A stretch of DNA of 64,000 nucleotides from an uncultured Collinsella sp. (GTDB lineage Bacteria; Actinomycetota; Coriobacteriia; Coriobacteriales; Coriobacteriaceae): assembly GCA_902493375.1 (NCBI GenBank), contig CABUPH010000012.1, forward strand, positions 8,771 through 72,770. Reading direction: 5' to 3'. Below, in pieces: positions 32,858 through 41,176 of this stretch (position 1 is the stretch's first letter; every line of letters starts with the position of its first letter). The position numbers were made by a program, and so were the translations under genes. The notes beneath the pieces were generated by a model. The model did not search any database. It was not told the DNA's origin and worked only from the letters and a program-made list of their open reading frames with translations.

Positions 32858-33832
32858 CTAGCCCGTGTAGCGCTCGCGGTAGGTGTTGCGCTTGGGTGCG
32901 GAGCCGTGGCTGCCGTGGTGACGCGTGCGGCTGGCGGTGTTAGTCGCCGGCGCGGTGCCGCGTTTGGAGCTGGCCTGCTTGGGCGGGATACCGCCGTCCT
33001 TGAGAATCTGCACCTCGCGGTCGGTGAGCTCGCGCCACGAGCCCTTGGCCACGTCCTTGAGCTCCAGGCCGGCAAAGTTGCAGCGATGCAGACGGATTAC
33101 CGGATGGTGAATCTTGCTCAACATGCGCTTGACCTGATTCTTGCGACCCTCGCGGATGATGACCTCCACGGCGGTGGTACCGGGCTTTACGCCTTGCGGA
33201 GCCACGGCCTCTGCCTCGCGCGCGTTGATGACACGGCAGATTGCCGGCTGGCACAGGCCATCGTCGAGCTCGATGCCGCGGCGGAGTGGCTCAAGATCTC
33301 GTTCGGACAAGTCTCCGTCCACCAGCGCCTGGTAGGTCTTGTAGACATGCTTGCTGGGGTGCAGAAGGTCCTGCGATAGGTCGCCGTCGGTGGTAAAGAG
33401 CAAAAGGCCCGTGGTGTCGCGGTCCAGGCGGCCAACCGGGAAAAGTCCCGGAAAGCGGTCGCGGGGGACCAGGTCGGCCACGCAAGGGCGCTCCTGCGGG
33501 TCGCTCATGGTGGTGAGGTAGCCGGTCGGCTTGTAGAGCATCAGGTACACGGCACCCTGGTTGAGCTTGACGGGCATACCGTCGACCTCGATATGGTCGC
33601 GGTCGACATCGACCTTGGTGCCCAGCTCGGTCGCGACCAGCCCGTTGACGGTCACGCGGCCGGCGGTCATCAGGTCCTCCGAGCCACGGCGGCTCGCCAC
33701 GCCCGCGCGCGCCAAAAAGCGCTGCAGGCGCATGGTGTGCGGGTAGACGTGCTGGGCGTCGGACTTGCGCGTATCCGCGTTGGGCGCCGCAGCGCCGGCG
33801 CGCGTCTCCCCTGCTTTGTTAGTCCTCGTCAT
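32858..33832 (-). CDS. 23S rRNA pseudouridine synthase (RluB/RsuA family)
   Basis: The 324-residue product has an S4 domain (MRLQRFLARAGVASRRGSED, about residues 34-53), and the RsuA/RluB catalytic domain with the aspartate in VGRLDRDTTGLLL and YKPTGYLTT upstream. The N-terminal ~30 residues and the last ~50 (basic, R/H/S-rich) are low-complexity tails; the tail may bind rRNA. Assignment to RluB rather than RsuA rests on gene order after scpAB, a Gram-positive arrangement. The start overlaps scpB by 14 bp. Confidence 0.88.
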   Translation of the reverse strand: MTRTNKAGETRAGAAAPNADTRKSDAQHVYPHTMRLQRFLARAGVASRRGSEDLMTAGRVTVNGLVATELGTKVDVDRDHIEVDGMPVKLNQGAVYLMLYKPTGYLTTMSDPQERPCVADLVPRDRFPGLFPVGRLDRDTTGLLLFTTDGDLSQDLLHPSKHVYKTYQALVDGDLSERDLEPLRRGIELDDGLCQPAICRVINAREAEAVAPQGVKPGTTAVEVIIREGRKNQVKRMLSKIHHPVIRLHRCNFAGLELKDVAKGSWRELTDREVQILKDGGIPPKQASSKRGTAPATNTASRTRHHGSHGSAPKRNTYRERYTG

Positions 33833-34547
33833 GCAAATCCTCCGAGGTCTCGTCGACGACCAGGGTCTCCAAGTCCTCGACTGCCTCAACATCTTCAACA
33901 TCGGTATCGAGCAGTTCACGCTCTTCGTCCAGGTCCTCGGCCTGTTCCTCGAGCGTGGACTGAATACTGCGGCCGCTCAGACGCTCGCGGATAAACTGGC
34001 GCGACTGCTCGTCGGGGGCAAACTGCTCCAGATCGGGCAGGTCGCGGGTGGAGCGCAGGCCGAACTTTTCCAAGAAGGCGTTGGTCGTGCCGTAAATGAT
34101 GGCCTGACCGCGCTGGGGGTCGCGGCCGAGCTCGCGCACCAGGCCCTTGTCCACGAGCGACGCGATGACGCCGTCAGAATTGACGCCGCGGATGCCCTTG
34201 ACCACCTCGCGCGTCACGGGCTGGTGGTATGCGATGACGGCCAAGGTTTCGAGCGCCGCCTGCGACAGCTTTTGCGTGTCCCAGCTCAACACATAGGCCT
34301 CGACCACGTCGTGGTAGGCGGGGTGCGTAAACAGGCGCCAGCCGCCGGCGACCTCGCGCAGCTGAAAGCCGCGGTTGGCCTCCTCGTACTCAACCTTGAG
34401 CTCGGCGAGCAGCGATGCGCACTCGCCGGGGGCGATATTCAGTGCGCCGGCCAGCGCGGGCGCACTCACCGGGTCGCTTGACACCAGCATCAGCGCCTCG
34501 AGAGCGCCTTTGAGGCTGTTTGCCTCCAGCGTGGAAAGGGTTGACAT
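33819..34547 (-). CDS. scpB: Segregation and condensation protein B
   Basis: ScpB is the winged-helix kite subunit of the SMC-ScpA-ScpB condensin. The 242-residue product has two winged-helix units (about 10-90 and 95-175), with the family motif LETLAVIAYHQPVTREVVKGIRG present in part (residues about 98-120) and GRDPQRGQAIIYGTT. The last 60 residues are highly acidic. It follows scpA by 11 nt and overlaps the pseudouridine synthase gene by 14 bp. Confidence 0.94.
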   Translation of the reverse strand: MSTLSTLEANSLKGALEALMLVSSDPVSAPALAGALNIAPGECASLLAELKVEYEEANRGFQLREVAGGWRLFTHPAYHDVVEAYVLSWDTQKLSQAALETLAVIAYHQPVTREVVKGIRGVNSDGVIASLVDKGLVRELGRDPQRGQAIIYGTTNAFLEKFGLRSTRDLPDLEQFAPDEQSRQFIRERLSGRSIQSTLEEQAEDLDEERELLDTDVEDVEAVEDLETLVVDETSEDLHDED

Positions 34548-34558
34548 GGTTGTCGCTC

Positions 34559-35371
34559 CTATTCGGTGAGCTCGGGGCCCTCGCCGGGCACGTAGGCCTC
34601 GGCGCCCTCGACGCGGTTGATTTGAATAGTTCCAAAGATCTCGTCCTGGCTAAGCGTAAGCGAGCCGCGCTTGGCAAGCTCAAGCATGGCCAGGAAGGTG
34701 ACGACGAGCTGCTCGGTGGTGGCGTCGCCGTCCAGCAGCTCACGGAAGGTGCAGGTTTGGTGCGCCATGGTAAAGCGGTCGACCGAGGCCACGGTCAGGT
34801 CGAGCGGCACGCGATGCGGTGCCACGTGCTCGGCCTCCAGCAGGAAGGTCTGTCGCTTGCCGTCCAGGTCGGCGCAGATGACGGCGAGACCGCGCAGGGT
34901 AATGCCGGCAAGGTAGTCGGGCATGAGCCCCAGGAACTCGGGGTCGGGGCCGGCCACACGTGGATGCATACGGCTTTCGGCCTGCATGCGGGCACCGAGG
35001 GCCGCAGCCGCGCCTTTAAACTGCTTGTAGGCAATCAGGCGCTGGATCAGGACCTCGCGCAAGGCGTCGCCGTCGAGCGCGCTGAGTTCCTCGAGGTCTT
35101 CGTCGAACTCGTCATCGTCGTCATCGGCTTTGCGCGGGGCCTCCTGCGGCACCAGAGAGGCAGCCTTGATGTCCAAAAGGGTTGCCGCGACCAGCAAAAA
35201 GTCGCTCGCCACGTCCAGGTCCAGCGCCTCGATGCGCTCGGCCTCGGCAAGGTACTGCTCGGCCACCTCGCTGATAGAGATGGCGCCGATATCTACTTTT
35301 TGGCGGGTTACCAGCTGCAGCAGCAGGTCGAACGGTCCGCTGTAGACCTGCGTCGACACGCGATACGACAT
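34559..35371 (-). CDS. scpA: Segregation and condensation protein A
   Basis: ScpA is the kleisin that bridges SMC heads. The 270-residue product has the N-terminal YSGPFDLLLQLVTRQKVDIG and SEVAEQYL typical of ScpA, an acidic insert DDDDDEFDEDLEE around residue 88, and a C-terminal winged helix with TFLAMLELAKRG. The ATG at 35371 has a GAGG-type site 6 nt upstream; the longer frame to 35422 is basic and non-homologous in character. It forms the scpA-scpB-rluB unit. No smc gene is in the window. Confidence 0.94.
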   Translation of the reverse strand: MSYRVSTQVYSGPFDLLLQLVTRQKVDIGAISISEVAEQYLAEAERIEALDLDVASDFLLVAATLLDIKAASLVPQEAPRKADDDDDEFDEDLEELSALDGDALREVLIQRLIAYKQFKGAAAALGARMQAESRMHPRVAGPDPEFLGLMPDYLAGITLRGLAVICADLDGKRQTFLLEAEHVAPHRVPLDLTVASVDRFTMAHQTCTFRELLDGDATTEQLVVTFLAMLELAKRGSLTLSQDEIFGTIQINRVEGAEAYVPGEGPELTE

Positions 35372-35455
35372 CTTCGACCTCCTTTGACGGCGCCTTCGCG
35401 GCGCGGTTTGGGTGCATATCACGACCGTTTTGCGCGGTCGACCTGTAAGTTTACC

Positions 35456-36139
35456 TTAGATGCCGGCAATTGCGAAGTTGAGCAGCCACTCGGCCAGCGG
35501 ATACACGGTAACGTCGAAATAGCGGCCGATCACGTCGATGCCGGTCCACATGGGCAGCAGATACAACACGATGATAAGGATCGGCATGGCGTACTGCTGC
35601 AGGCGGTAGTAGTTGGCGAGCGCCTTGCCTTTGAGGAACGGCACGATGATCGACGAGCCGTCGAGCGGCGGGATCGGGATGAGGTTGAAGAACGCGAGTG
35701 ACAGGTTGACCACGATAAACGTGGCGCCGAAGTTCATGATTTGGGACGCCACGGCAAAGGACATGCTGGTGTAGAGGTTGCCGTATGTCGCATGCATGAG
35801 GGCGGCCGCGAGACACGCGAGTGCGATGTTCGATGCAGGGCCGGCCACGCTCACCAGGACCTCGTCGCGCTTGGGGTGCTTGAGGTTGTTGAGGTAGACG
35901 GGCACGGGTTTGGCAAAGGCGAACACGGGACCGCCGGCGGCAAGCATAAGCAGCGGCAGGATGATGGTGCCAAACGGGTCGATATGGTTAAGCGGGTTGA
36001 GCGACACGCGGCCGCGCGAACGGGCCGTCTTGTCGCCGAGCGCCCAGGCTGCGGCAGCGTGCGCGCTTTCGTGGATGACGATACCCACGATGACGGCAAC
36101 GGCGCTCGCGAGCAGGTTCATGAGGTAGCTGCTGGACAT
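35456..36139 (-). CDS. Site-2 protease-like M50 membrane metalloprotease (rhomboid-like YwhC type)
   Basis: The 227-residue product has five to six membrane helices, the zinc-binding HESAH motif (HExxH, about residues 24-28) in the first, and the third-ligand motif NLIPIPPLDG in a later helix. Such short M50 proteins lack PDZ domains. Substrates are unknown; the family sits beside scpA in many Gram-positives, as here. The gap to scpA (84 bp) contains only a small hairpin. Confidence 0.92.
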   Translation of the reverse strand: MSSSYLMNLLASAVAVIVGIVIHESAHAAAAWALGDKTARSRGRVSLNPLNHIDPFGTIILPLLMLAAGGPVFAFAKPVPVYLNNLKHPKRDEVLVSVAGPASNIALACLAAALMHATYGNLYTSMSFAVASQIMNFGATFIVVNLSLAFFNLIPIPPLDGSSIIVPFLKGKALANYYRLQQYAMPILIIVLYLLPMWTGIDVIGRYFDVTVYPLAEWLLNFAIAGI

Positions 36140-36148
36140 AGCGCTCCC

Positions 36149-36445
36149 CTAGCGGACGCGGCGCGAGGCGCGCGTGAGCAGGTAGTCGATCACAAACAGG
36201 ATCACGGCGACGATGGCGTAATCCAGGCGGAACACGCCGCCAAAGGGCGACGTGATGACGCCATAGCCGGCGATGGCGCTCGGCAGTGCGCGCGAAAGCT
36301 CAACGACAAAGCCTACGATCTGCAGCTTGGCGGTGAGGCCGCTAAAACACAGCAGCACGGTCATCGCGCTCATAAAGATGCCGCAGGTGCGACAGGCGAT
36401 GGCGATGATGCTCATCGCCACGGCAGCGGCCTTACGAGAGTTCAC
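36149..36445 (-). CDS. Small membrane protein of unknown function
   Basis: The 98-residue product (GTG start at 36445) has two to three hydrophobic segments: about 8-35 and 37-52, and a C-terminal YAIVAVILFVIDYLLT followed by a basic end (RASRRVR). I do not recognise a family. The GTG has an AGGAG site 7 nt upstream and overlaps the last 14 bases of the ABC-F gene; a longer frame to 36565 lies fully inside the ABC-F gene. It precedes the M50 protease gene by 9 bp, so it is probably co-translated in the same run. Confidence 0.65.
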   Translation of the reverse strand: MNSRKAAAVAMSIIAIACRTCGIFMSAMTVLLCFSGLTAKLQIVGFVVELSRALPSAIAGYGVITSPFGGVFRLDYAIVAVILFVIDYLLTRASRRVR

Positions 36446-38465
36446 GCGCAGTCTCCTCTTCGATCTGGGTGGAAAGCTCCAGCCATTCGTCCTCGAGCTT
36501 GGGCAGCTCTTGCTTAAGGCCGTTATATTCCCCCAGCGCGGCGTTGAACTTATCCTGATCGGCATAAAGCTCTTCGCTTGCCATCAATTCCATAAGCTCG
36601 TCATAGCGGGCGCGCTTTTTGTCGAGCTCCGTCTCGATCTTCTTGAGCTGGTTGCGCACGCCCTTGAGCTTTTTGTTGAGCGCGGCGCGGGCCTGGGCCT
36701 CGGCGCGCTTTTGCTCCTTGGTCTTTTTGCCCTCGGCAGGCTTGGAAGCGGCGGCGGGCGCATCGGTCTGGGCCGCAGTGACCTTGGCGGACTTGGCCGT
36801 GGCCGGCGCACTCTCCCCTGCTGCCTCGGCGGCGGCGCGGGCTGCGAGGTCCTCGCGCTTGTAGAGGTAGTAGTCGTAGTCGCCGTCATAGACCGTGACC
36901 TTGCCATCGCGGATGTCGATCACGCGGTTGGCCACAGCGCGTACCAGGTGCTCGTCGTGGCTGATCAGCACGATGGTGCCGGGGAAGCTTTGCAGGGCGT
37001 TCTCGAGCATATCCACCGAGTCGATGTCCAGGTGGTTGGTGGGCTCGTCCAGGCACAGGAGTGCCTCGGGGGCCACGAGCATCTTAGCCAGGGCCAGGCG
37101 CGCTTTTTCGCCGCCGGAGAGGACACGGACCTGCTTTTCGATTGCGTCGTTGTCACTAAACAGGAAGGCACCCAACAGGCTGCGCTGCTGCGGCACGGTC
37201 CACTTAGGCGTGACGGTATCGATCTCTTGCAAGACGGTGTTGGACTCGGTCATGCCCTCGAGCGCGTGCTGGGCGTAGTAGGCCACGCCCACGTTGGTGC
37301 CTAGGTCCCGGGTGCCGGTGGTAGGCGGCTCCAGGCCGGCGAGGATCTTCATGAGGGTGGACTTACCGGCGCCGTTGGGGCCGACGAGTGCCACGTGCTC
37401 GCCGCGGTAGAGCTTGAGGTCGATATCGCTGTAGATGTGCTTGTCGCCGTATGACTTGGATACACCCTCGAGGCCCACGACCATGTCGCCGGAGCGCGGT
37501 GGGTCGGGGAACTTAAAGTCGATGTGCTTGTGACCCTCGGGCAGGATGACAAGCTCCTTTTTGATCTGCTCGATCTTGCGGATACGCTCCTGGGCCTGGG
37601 CGGCCTTAGTGGGCTTGTAGCGGAACTTGTCGACGAAGACCTGCATGTGGGCGATGTCGCGCTCCTGGGCGGCGCGCTTGGCGCGCATCTGCTCCAGGTT
37701 GTCCTCGCGCTGCTTGAGGTAACTGCTGTAGTTGCCGGTGTAGGTGGTCACGCGACGGTTTTCGAGGGCGGCGACGTGGTCGACGCAGGCGTCCATGAAG
37801 GCGCGGTCGTGGCTGACGATGAGGACGGCGCCGTCGTAGTTGGCGATAAAGCCGCGCAGCCATTGGACGCTCTCGAGGTCCAGGTGGTTGGTGGGCTCGT
37901 CCAGCAGCAGCAGGTCGGGATGGCGCAGGAAGAGCTTGGCCAGCGCGATGCGCATCTGCCAGCCGCCCGAGAACTCGGAGCACGGGCGCTCAAAGTCGGT
38001 GACCTTAAAGCCAAGGCCGGATAGGATTTTGCGGGCGTTGCTCTCGAGCTCGTAGCCGCCCAGATGCTCAAAGCGGTCCTGGACCTGGCCGTACTCGTTG
38101 AGGAGGGCGTCGACGTCCTTGCCCTGCTCGGAGAGTTCGGTGATCTGGGCCTGCAGCTCGTTGGCGCGCTCGCCCATGCGGCGGATTTCCTTGGCAGCGG
38201 CCATGACCTCGGCGAGGATGGTGGTGTCCTTGTGCTCTAGGTTGGTTTCCTGCTCGAGGTAGCCCACCTGGCAGTCCTTGGCGTACTGGACCTGGCCTGC
38301 GTCGGGGCTGTCGATGCCCATGATGATTTTGAGCATGGTGGTTTTGCCGGCGCCGTTGGGGCCTACGAGCGCGAAGCGCTCGCCGGGGTTGATCTGGAAG
38401 GACGCGCCGCTAAAGAGGACGCGCGCGCCGAAGCTTTTTTCGATCTTGTCGACCAGGAGGATCAT
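36432..38465 (-). CDS. ABC-F family ATP-binding protein
   Basis: The 677-residue product has two ABC domains and no membrane domain. Motifs: first Walker A GPNGAGKTT (about 35-43), signature FSGGWQMRIAL, Walker B LLLLDEPTNHLD; linker (about 240-330); second Walker A GPNGAGKST, signature LSGGEKARLAL, and LLCLDEPTNHLD. The C-terminus is a charged coiled coil after an Ala/Pro-rich tract. ABC-F proteins bind the ribosomal E site, as translation factors (Uup/EttA-like) or antibiotic resistance proteins; the long linker and C-terminal extension look Uup/YdiF-like. It is the first gene of the minus-strand run, downstream of the tRNA-Ala terminator. Confidence 0.94.
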   Translation of the reverse strand: MILLVDKIEKSFGARVLFSGASFQINPGERFALVGPNGAGKTTMLKIIMGIDSPDAGQVQYAKDCQVGYLEQETNLEHKDTTILAEVMAAAKEIRRMGERANELQAQITELSEQGKDVDALLNEYGQVQDRFEHLGGYELESNARKILSGLGFKVTDFERPCSEFSGGWQMRIALAKLFLRHPDLLLLDEPTNHLDLESVQWLRGFIANYDGAVLIVSHDRAFMDACVDHVAALENRRVTTYTGNYSSYLKQREDNLEQMRAKRAAQERDIAHMQVFVDKFRYKPTKAAQAQERIRKIEQIKKELVILPEGHKHIDFKFPDPPRSGDMVVGLEGVSKSYGDKHIYSDIDLKLYRGEHVALVGPNGAGKSTLMKILAGLEPPTTGTRDLGTNVGVAYYAQHALEGMTESNTVLQEIDTVTPKWTVPQQRSLLGAFLFSDNDAIEKQVRVLSGGEKARLALAKMLVAPEALLCLDEPTNHLDIDSVDMLENALQSFPGTIVLISHDEHLVRAVANRVIDIRDGKVTVYDGDYDYYLYKREDLAARAAAEAAGESAPATAKSAKVTAAQTDAPAAASKPAEGKKTKEQKRAEAQARAALNKKLKGVRNQLKKIETELDKKRARYDELMELMASEELYADQDKFNAALGEYNGLKQELPKLEDEWLELSTQIEEETARELS

Positions 38466-38496
38466 GGTGCCGCCTTTGACCTTGTGTTCCTATATG

Positions 38497-38524
38497 AAAA
38501 AAGGCCCCAACTTGCGTTGGAGCC
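38497..38524 (-). terminator. Terminator of tRNA-Ala copy 1
   Basis: On the minus strand, a 9 bp stem (GGCTCCAAC / GTTGGGGCC, one G-U) with a GCAA loop precedes six T residues. Confidence 0.9.
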
Positions 38525-38540
38525 TCATTCAATGCTCGGG

Positions 38541-38613
38541 TGGAGACGAGGGGGATCGAACCCCTGACCTCTTGACTGCCAGTCAAGCGCTCTCCCAGCT
38601 GAGCTACGCCCCC
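38541..38613 (-). tRNA. tRNA-Ala (anticodon GGC), copy 1
   Basis: The 73 nt gene folds as a cloverleaf with anticodon loop CTGGCAG (anticodon GGC). The acceptor stem GGGGGCG/CGTCTCC contains the G3-U70 pair that defines alanine tRNAs. The 3' CCA is not encoded. Confidence 0.96.
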
Positions 38614-38625
38614 GTGCGAAGAAGT

Positions 38626-38654
38626 ACTATACGGGAACTCGCACGGCGATGCAA
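38626..38654 (-). promoter_or_regulatory. Promoter of tRNA-Ala copy 1
   Basis: On the minus strand, -35 TTGCAT (38649-38654) and -10 TATAGT (38626-38631) are 17 bp apart, 12 bp before the tRNA. Confidence 0.75.
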
Positions 38655-38767
38655 GGACAATTTTGGAAAATATTCCGCGGGTGCATTCCGGGCGGCAGAC
38701 CCAAGGCGTACAGAAGTGGGCAACCTGGCCGCATGCTGGCAGATATTGTTGCCTTTGAAAAGCAAAT

Positions 38768-38790
38768 AGGCCAGACAAATTGTCTGGCCT
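38768..38790 (-). terminator. Terminator of the CAT-anticodon tRNA
   Basis: A perfect inverted repeat AGGCCAGACAA-A-TTGTCTGGCCT lies 11 bp after the tRNA, followed on the minus strand by ATTTGCTTTTC. Confidence 0.8.
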
Positions 38791-38801
38791 ATTAAAAATC
38801 C

Positions 38802-38877
38802 TGGTGGGCCCTCCGGGATTCGAACCCAGAACCCAGGGATTATGAGTCCCCTGCGCTAACCGTTGCGCCAAGAGCCC
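38802..38877 (-). tRNA. tRNA with anticodon CAT, probably tRNA-Ile2 (lysidine type), CCA encoded
   Basis: The 76 nt gene has acceptor arms GGGCTCT/AGGGCCC, a 3' ACCA, and anticodon loop CTCATAA. It is not the initiator: the anticodon stem closes with A-T rather than three G-C pairs, and the first pair is G-C. The GACTCATAATC context resembles known Ile2 tRNAs, whose C34 is modified by TilS to read AUA. Elongator Met is the alternative. Confidence 0.85.
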
Positions 38878-39017
38878 TTATAAGTGATGAACACGCACAG
38901 TCCTAGTAAAAATTTCTAAACGATTCGTCACGTCGAAAAATACTACCATGCGATGGATGCTCATTCAACGCACGATCTTTCTCGGCCCGAATAAGAGAGT
39001 CGGTTTAGAAGCATATG

Positions 39018-39045
39018 AAAAAAGGCCCCAACTTGCGTTGGAGCC
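39018..39045 (-). terminator. Terminator of tRNA-Ala copy 2
   Basis: Same stem (39024-39032 / 39037-39045) and T6 tail as copy 1. Confidence 0.9.
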
Positions 39046-39061
39046 TTATTCAATGCTCGGG

Positions 39062-39134
39062 TGGAGACGAGGGGGATCGAACCCCTGACCTCTTGACTGC
39101 CAGTCAAGCGCTCTCCCAGCTGAGCTACGCCCCC
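39062..39134 (-). tRNA. tRNA-Ala (anticodon GGC), copy 2
   Basis: The tRNA sequence is identical to copy 1 at 38541-38613, with the same G3-U70 pair and GGC anticodon. Confidence 0.96.
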
Positions 39135-39146
39135 GTGCGAAGAAGT

Positions 39147-39175
39147 ACTATACGGGAACTCGGTCGGCGATGCAA
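39147..39175 (-). promoter_or_regulatory. Promoter of tRNA-Ala copy 2
   Basis: The -35 TTGCAT (39170-39175) and -10 TATAGT (39147-39152) are as in copy 1, 17 bp apart; the spacer differs at two positions. Confidence 0.75.
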
Positions 39176-39257
39176 GGACATTTTTGGAAAACTTTCGTGG
39201 GCGCCGCTCTGGACGGCTTGCCTGGGCCCGGTCGCGACCCTCCCCGTCCCGCCTGCG

Positions 39258-39413
39258 TCAAAACTATGCCGGTTTACTACGATGAATCCGGGTTGTGCGA
39301 CCACACTCGACTTTTTGTGAAAGTGTCAAGCGTTCTACCTGCAGTTTTTTAAGCAGCAAATTTGGCGTGCTCGGTGGTCAACGATTCATCGTAGTAAACC
39401 GGCATAGTTTTGA
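39258..39413. mobile_element. 156 bp element with perfect 31 bp inverted ends (MITE-like)
   Basis: Positions 39258-39288 and 39383-39413 are exact reverse complements (outer ends TCAAAACTATGCC / GGCATAGTTTTGA). The 94 bp interior has no ORF and includes weaker pairing close to the arms. No clear target-site duplication is visible. Size and ends suggest a non-autonomous element or a large structured RNA; no transposase with such ends is in the window. Confidence 0.65.
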
Positions 39414-39467
39414 AGTGACAGAACAGGCAGATGCCCTCGCGAGGCCAAATTGACGCGTACGGATATG

Positions 39468-40613
39468 CTACATGCCGATTTCGAGCCAGTTGGAAAGCAC
39501 GTTTGCACGTAGTCTGGTTTCCGCACGTTGCATCGCCTTAGTTTTTGGCTTGTAGTTCAGCTCCAAGCGATCGAACACACTTCGAATAATAGTGTCGAGC
39601 TGATTGTGATCGTTGAGCATATCGTGGGTTATTAGAAATACGTCGTATCCCATGCTTTGCAAGGCCGTCATTCGAGTGGCATCGTGGTCGAGCACCGCGC
39701 CCGAACCATGAACCACCTCTCCTTGAATTTCGATGATAACGGCCTTCATCGTTATTGGGTTTACTATCACGATGTCGCCATAGCACACTTTCTGACCTGC
39801 TATCTGTCGGGCCGAAACTGATAGCGGCGTTAGATCATTGACGTAAATGTTATTGAATCCTGCTCCACCCTGTCGCCTTGGTTGACTGAGCAACATGATC
39901 CCGGCCACCTCAAGTGGAGACGCAGCGACACCAATTACTTGCTGGGCGGCCTCGTAGAATTGCCTCCCCCACATTTCACTCTTTACCCTAGCTGCGAATC
40001 TCTGCAATTCTTCAATCTCAATGAGGGGTTTTCTCATCCAGAGCGATGTTCCCTTCCCTCTCTCTTTATTGTTTTCTTCCTCACCCTGGTGGCCCATTTC
40101 GTCGCTCTTTGGCTGTGCGGTTGCATAGACGCGCTTCCAGGGTGGCTCATCCTGGGTCTCATCAAGCTCAAATAACTTTTCGGTGCTAGGGCACGCTTCA
40201 TCCGAACTTGCCAGTTTAAGGGCAAGTTCGGATGAAGCAGATGGTTTGAAAATGGAGAACCAGCCACAGAATTCGTACATTGCGAGCACCAAGTCTCTAT
40301 GAGAAATGCTGCGCGTCATGGTAAACAGCGTATTGAGCGGATCCGTGACACTGAAGCCCATACCAGTATCGATGGATATATTTCCTGCATAAGCCTCATT
40401 CCATCGAATTGTGTGTCGCAGATCGGAATGTAAGTTACTTCGTGTTGATGCGGCAGTGATAACCGGCGTCTTGAGAACGTCAACTACGAAGGGCGATTGA
40501 GATAGGGCTCGCCAGCCGTCTTCTGGGCTTGGCAGTCTTGGGTAGAGGTCGCGCACCTGGGGCGGGCAGCGCCAGTAGCGGAATGCGGTGTTTGCGCAGA
40601 CGATCTCGTCCAT
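39468..40613 (-). CDS. Uncharacterised protein with a C-terminal endonuclease-like (DUF559-type) domain
   Basis: The 381-residue product has no signal peptide or TM helix. The C-terminal part (about 290-360) has the look of a Vsr/DUF559-type nuclease fold: AVIIEIQGEVVH followed by DATRMTALQSMGYDVFLITH. The N-terminal 250 residues are unrecognised and hold a charged, glutamate/lysine-rich insert near 185-205. The ATG at 40613 has a GGGGAG site. A perfect 18 bp inverted repeat lies within the coding region. It stands alone at the border between tRNA genes and the defence island; nuclease activity is inference. Confidence 0.55.
   Translation of the reverse strand: MDEIVCANTAFRYWRCPPQVRDLYPRLPSPEDGWRALSQSPFVVDVLKTPVITAASTRSNLHSDLRHTIRWNEAYAGNISIDTGMGFSVTDPLNTLFTMTRSISHRDLVLAMYEFCGWFSIFKPSASSELALKLASSDEACPSTEKLFELDETQDEPPWKRVYATAQPKSDEMGHQGEEENNKERGKGTSLWMRKPLIEIEELQRFAARVKSEMWGRQFYEAAQQVIGVAASPLEVAGIMLLSQPRRQGGAGFNNIYVNDLTPLSVSARQIAGQKVCYGDIVIVNPITMKAVIIEIQGEVVHGSGAVLDHDATRMTALQSMGYDVFLITHDMLNDHNQLDTIIRSVFDRLELNYKPKTKAMQRAETRLRANVLSNWLEIGM
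40195..40238. repeat. Perfect 18 bp inverted repeat inside a coding region
   Basis: Arms 40195-40212 and 40221-40238 are exact reverse complements with an 8 nt loop. In the encoded protein this gives a near-symmetric run SSELALKLASSDEA. It may be an RNA hairpin or a trace of a small insertion. Confidence 0.8.
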
Positions 40614-40958
40614 GTTGGTCTCCCCTAGTGTCGGGCGTGAGCCATGCGGCTTGCGAATCCGATTATCTAGGTGCGCATCATGCGGGTAAGTACCGGAAGC
40701 TGACCAAATACTGGCCAAAAGCTTGACGGGTTTTGCTAAATAGTTGAAGTGCGTAGTAAAACCGCAGGTGTTTGCTCAAAGCTTGAGGGTCCCTGTCTAC
40801 ATAATTGCTCGCTAATTGAGTGAATAATTCAACGAATGAACGTAATCATTTTGGGAAAACGTTCGATGACGTCAGCAGGGTGGATATGCGTTAAAAGCTG
40901 GATGTAGCCAACGAGTGGCGCGAATGGCCACGAATTTAAAATCGAAGGCAAAAAGTTC
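40614..40958. other. Gene-free stretch before tRNA-Val
   Basis: These 345 bases contain no convincing ORF, RNA or strong hairpin. The divergent promoter for the 40613 gene should lie at its left end; I could not fix its elements. Confidence 0.5.
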
Positions 40959-40987
40959 TTGGAAAACCGGGCGTGGCTATGTTAGTA
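40959..40987 (+). promoter_or_regulatory. tRNA-Val promoter
   Basis: -35 TTGGAA (40959-40964) and -10 TTAGTA (40982-40987) are 17 bp apart, about 22 bp before the tRNA. Confidence 0.6.
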
Positions 40988-41008
40988 TCTCTTTTGCCGA
41001 AAGGCGAC

Positions 41009-41083
41009 GGGCGATTGGCTCAGGGGTAGAGCATATCCTTCACACGGATGGGGTCACAAGTTCGAATCTTGTATCGCCCACCA
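41009..41083 (+). tRNA. tRNA-Val (anticodon CAC), CCA encoded
   Basis: The 75 nt gene has acceptor arms GGGCGAT/ATCGCCC, anticodon loop TTCACAC (anticodon CAC), T arm with GTTCGAAT and an encoded CCA. The accessory island begins just after it, as often seen with tRNA integration sites. Confidence 0.95.
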
Positions 41084-41093
41084 TCTAAAGATT

Positions 41094-41125
41094 AGGTCAG
41101 AGGTTTAGAGCCTTTGACCTTTTTT
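41094..41125 (+). terminator. Terminator of tRNA-Val
   Basis: AGGTCA-G-AGG pairs with CCT-T-TGACCT across a TTTAGAG loop and is followed by TTTTTTATTTTT. Confidence 0.88.
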
Positions 41126-41176
41126 ATTTTTGAAACCAATAGTGATTCTAATAATAAATTGGTACTACCAAAATCT

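Larger units (their letters stand above)
38492..39193. repeat. Direct repeat of about 180 bp carrying tRNA-Ala with its promoter and terminator
   Basis: Bases 38492-38672 and 39013-39193 are nearly identical, offset by exactly 521 bp, with only a few substitutions. Each copy has promoter, tRNA-Ala(GGC) and terminator. The single-copy CAT tRNA lies between. Confidence 0.93.

Noticed and set aside
38802..38877. Initiator tRNA-fMet for the CAT-anticodon tRNA
   Set aside because: It lacks the three G-C pairs next to the anticodon loop and has a paired first base, so it is not an initiator.
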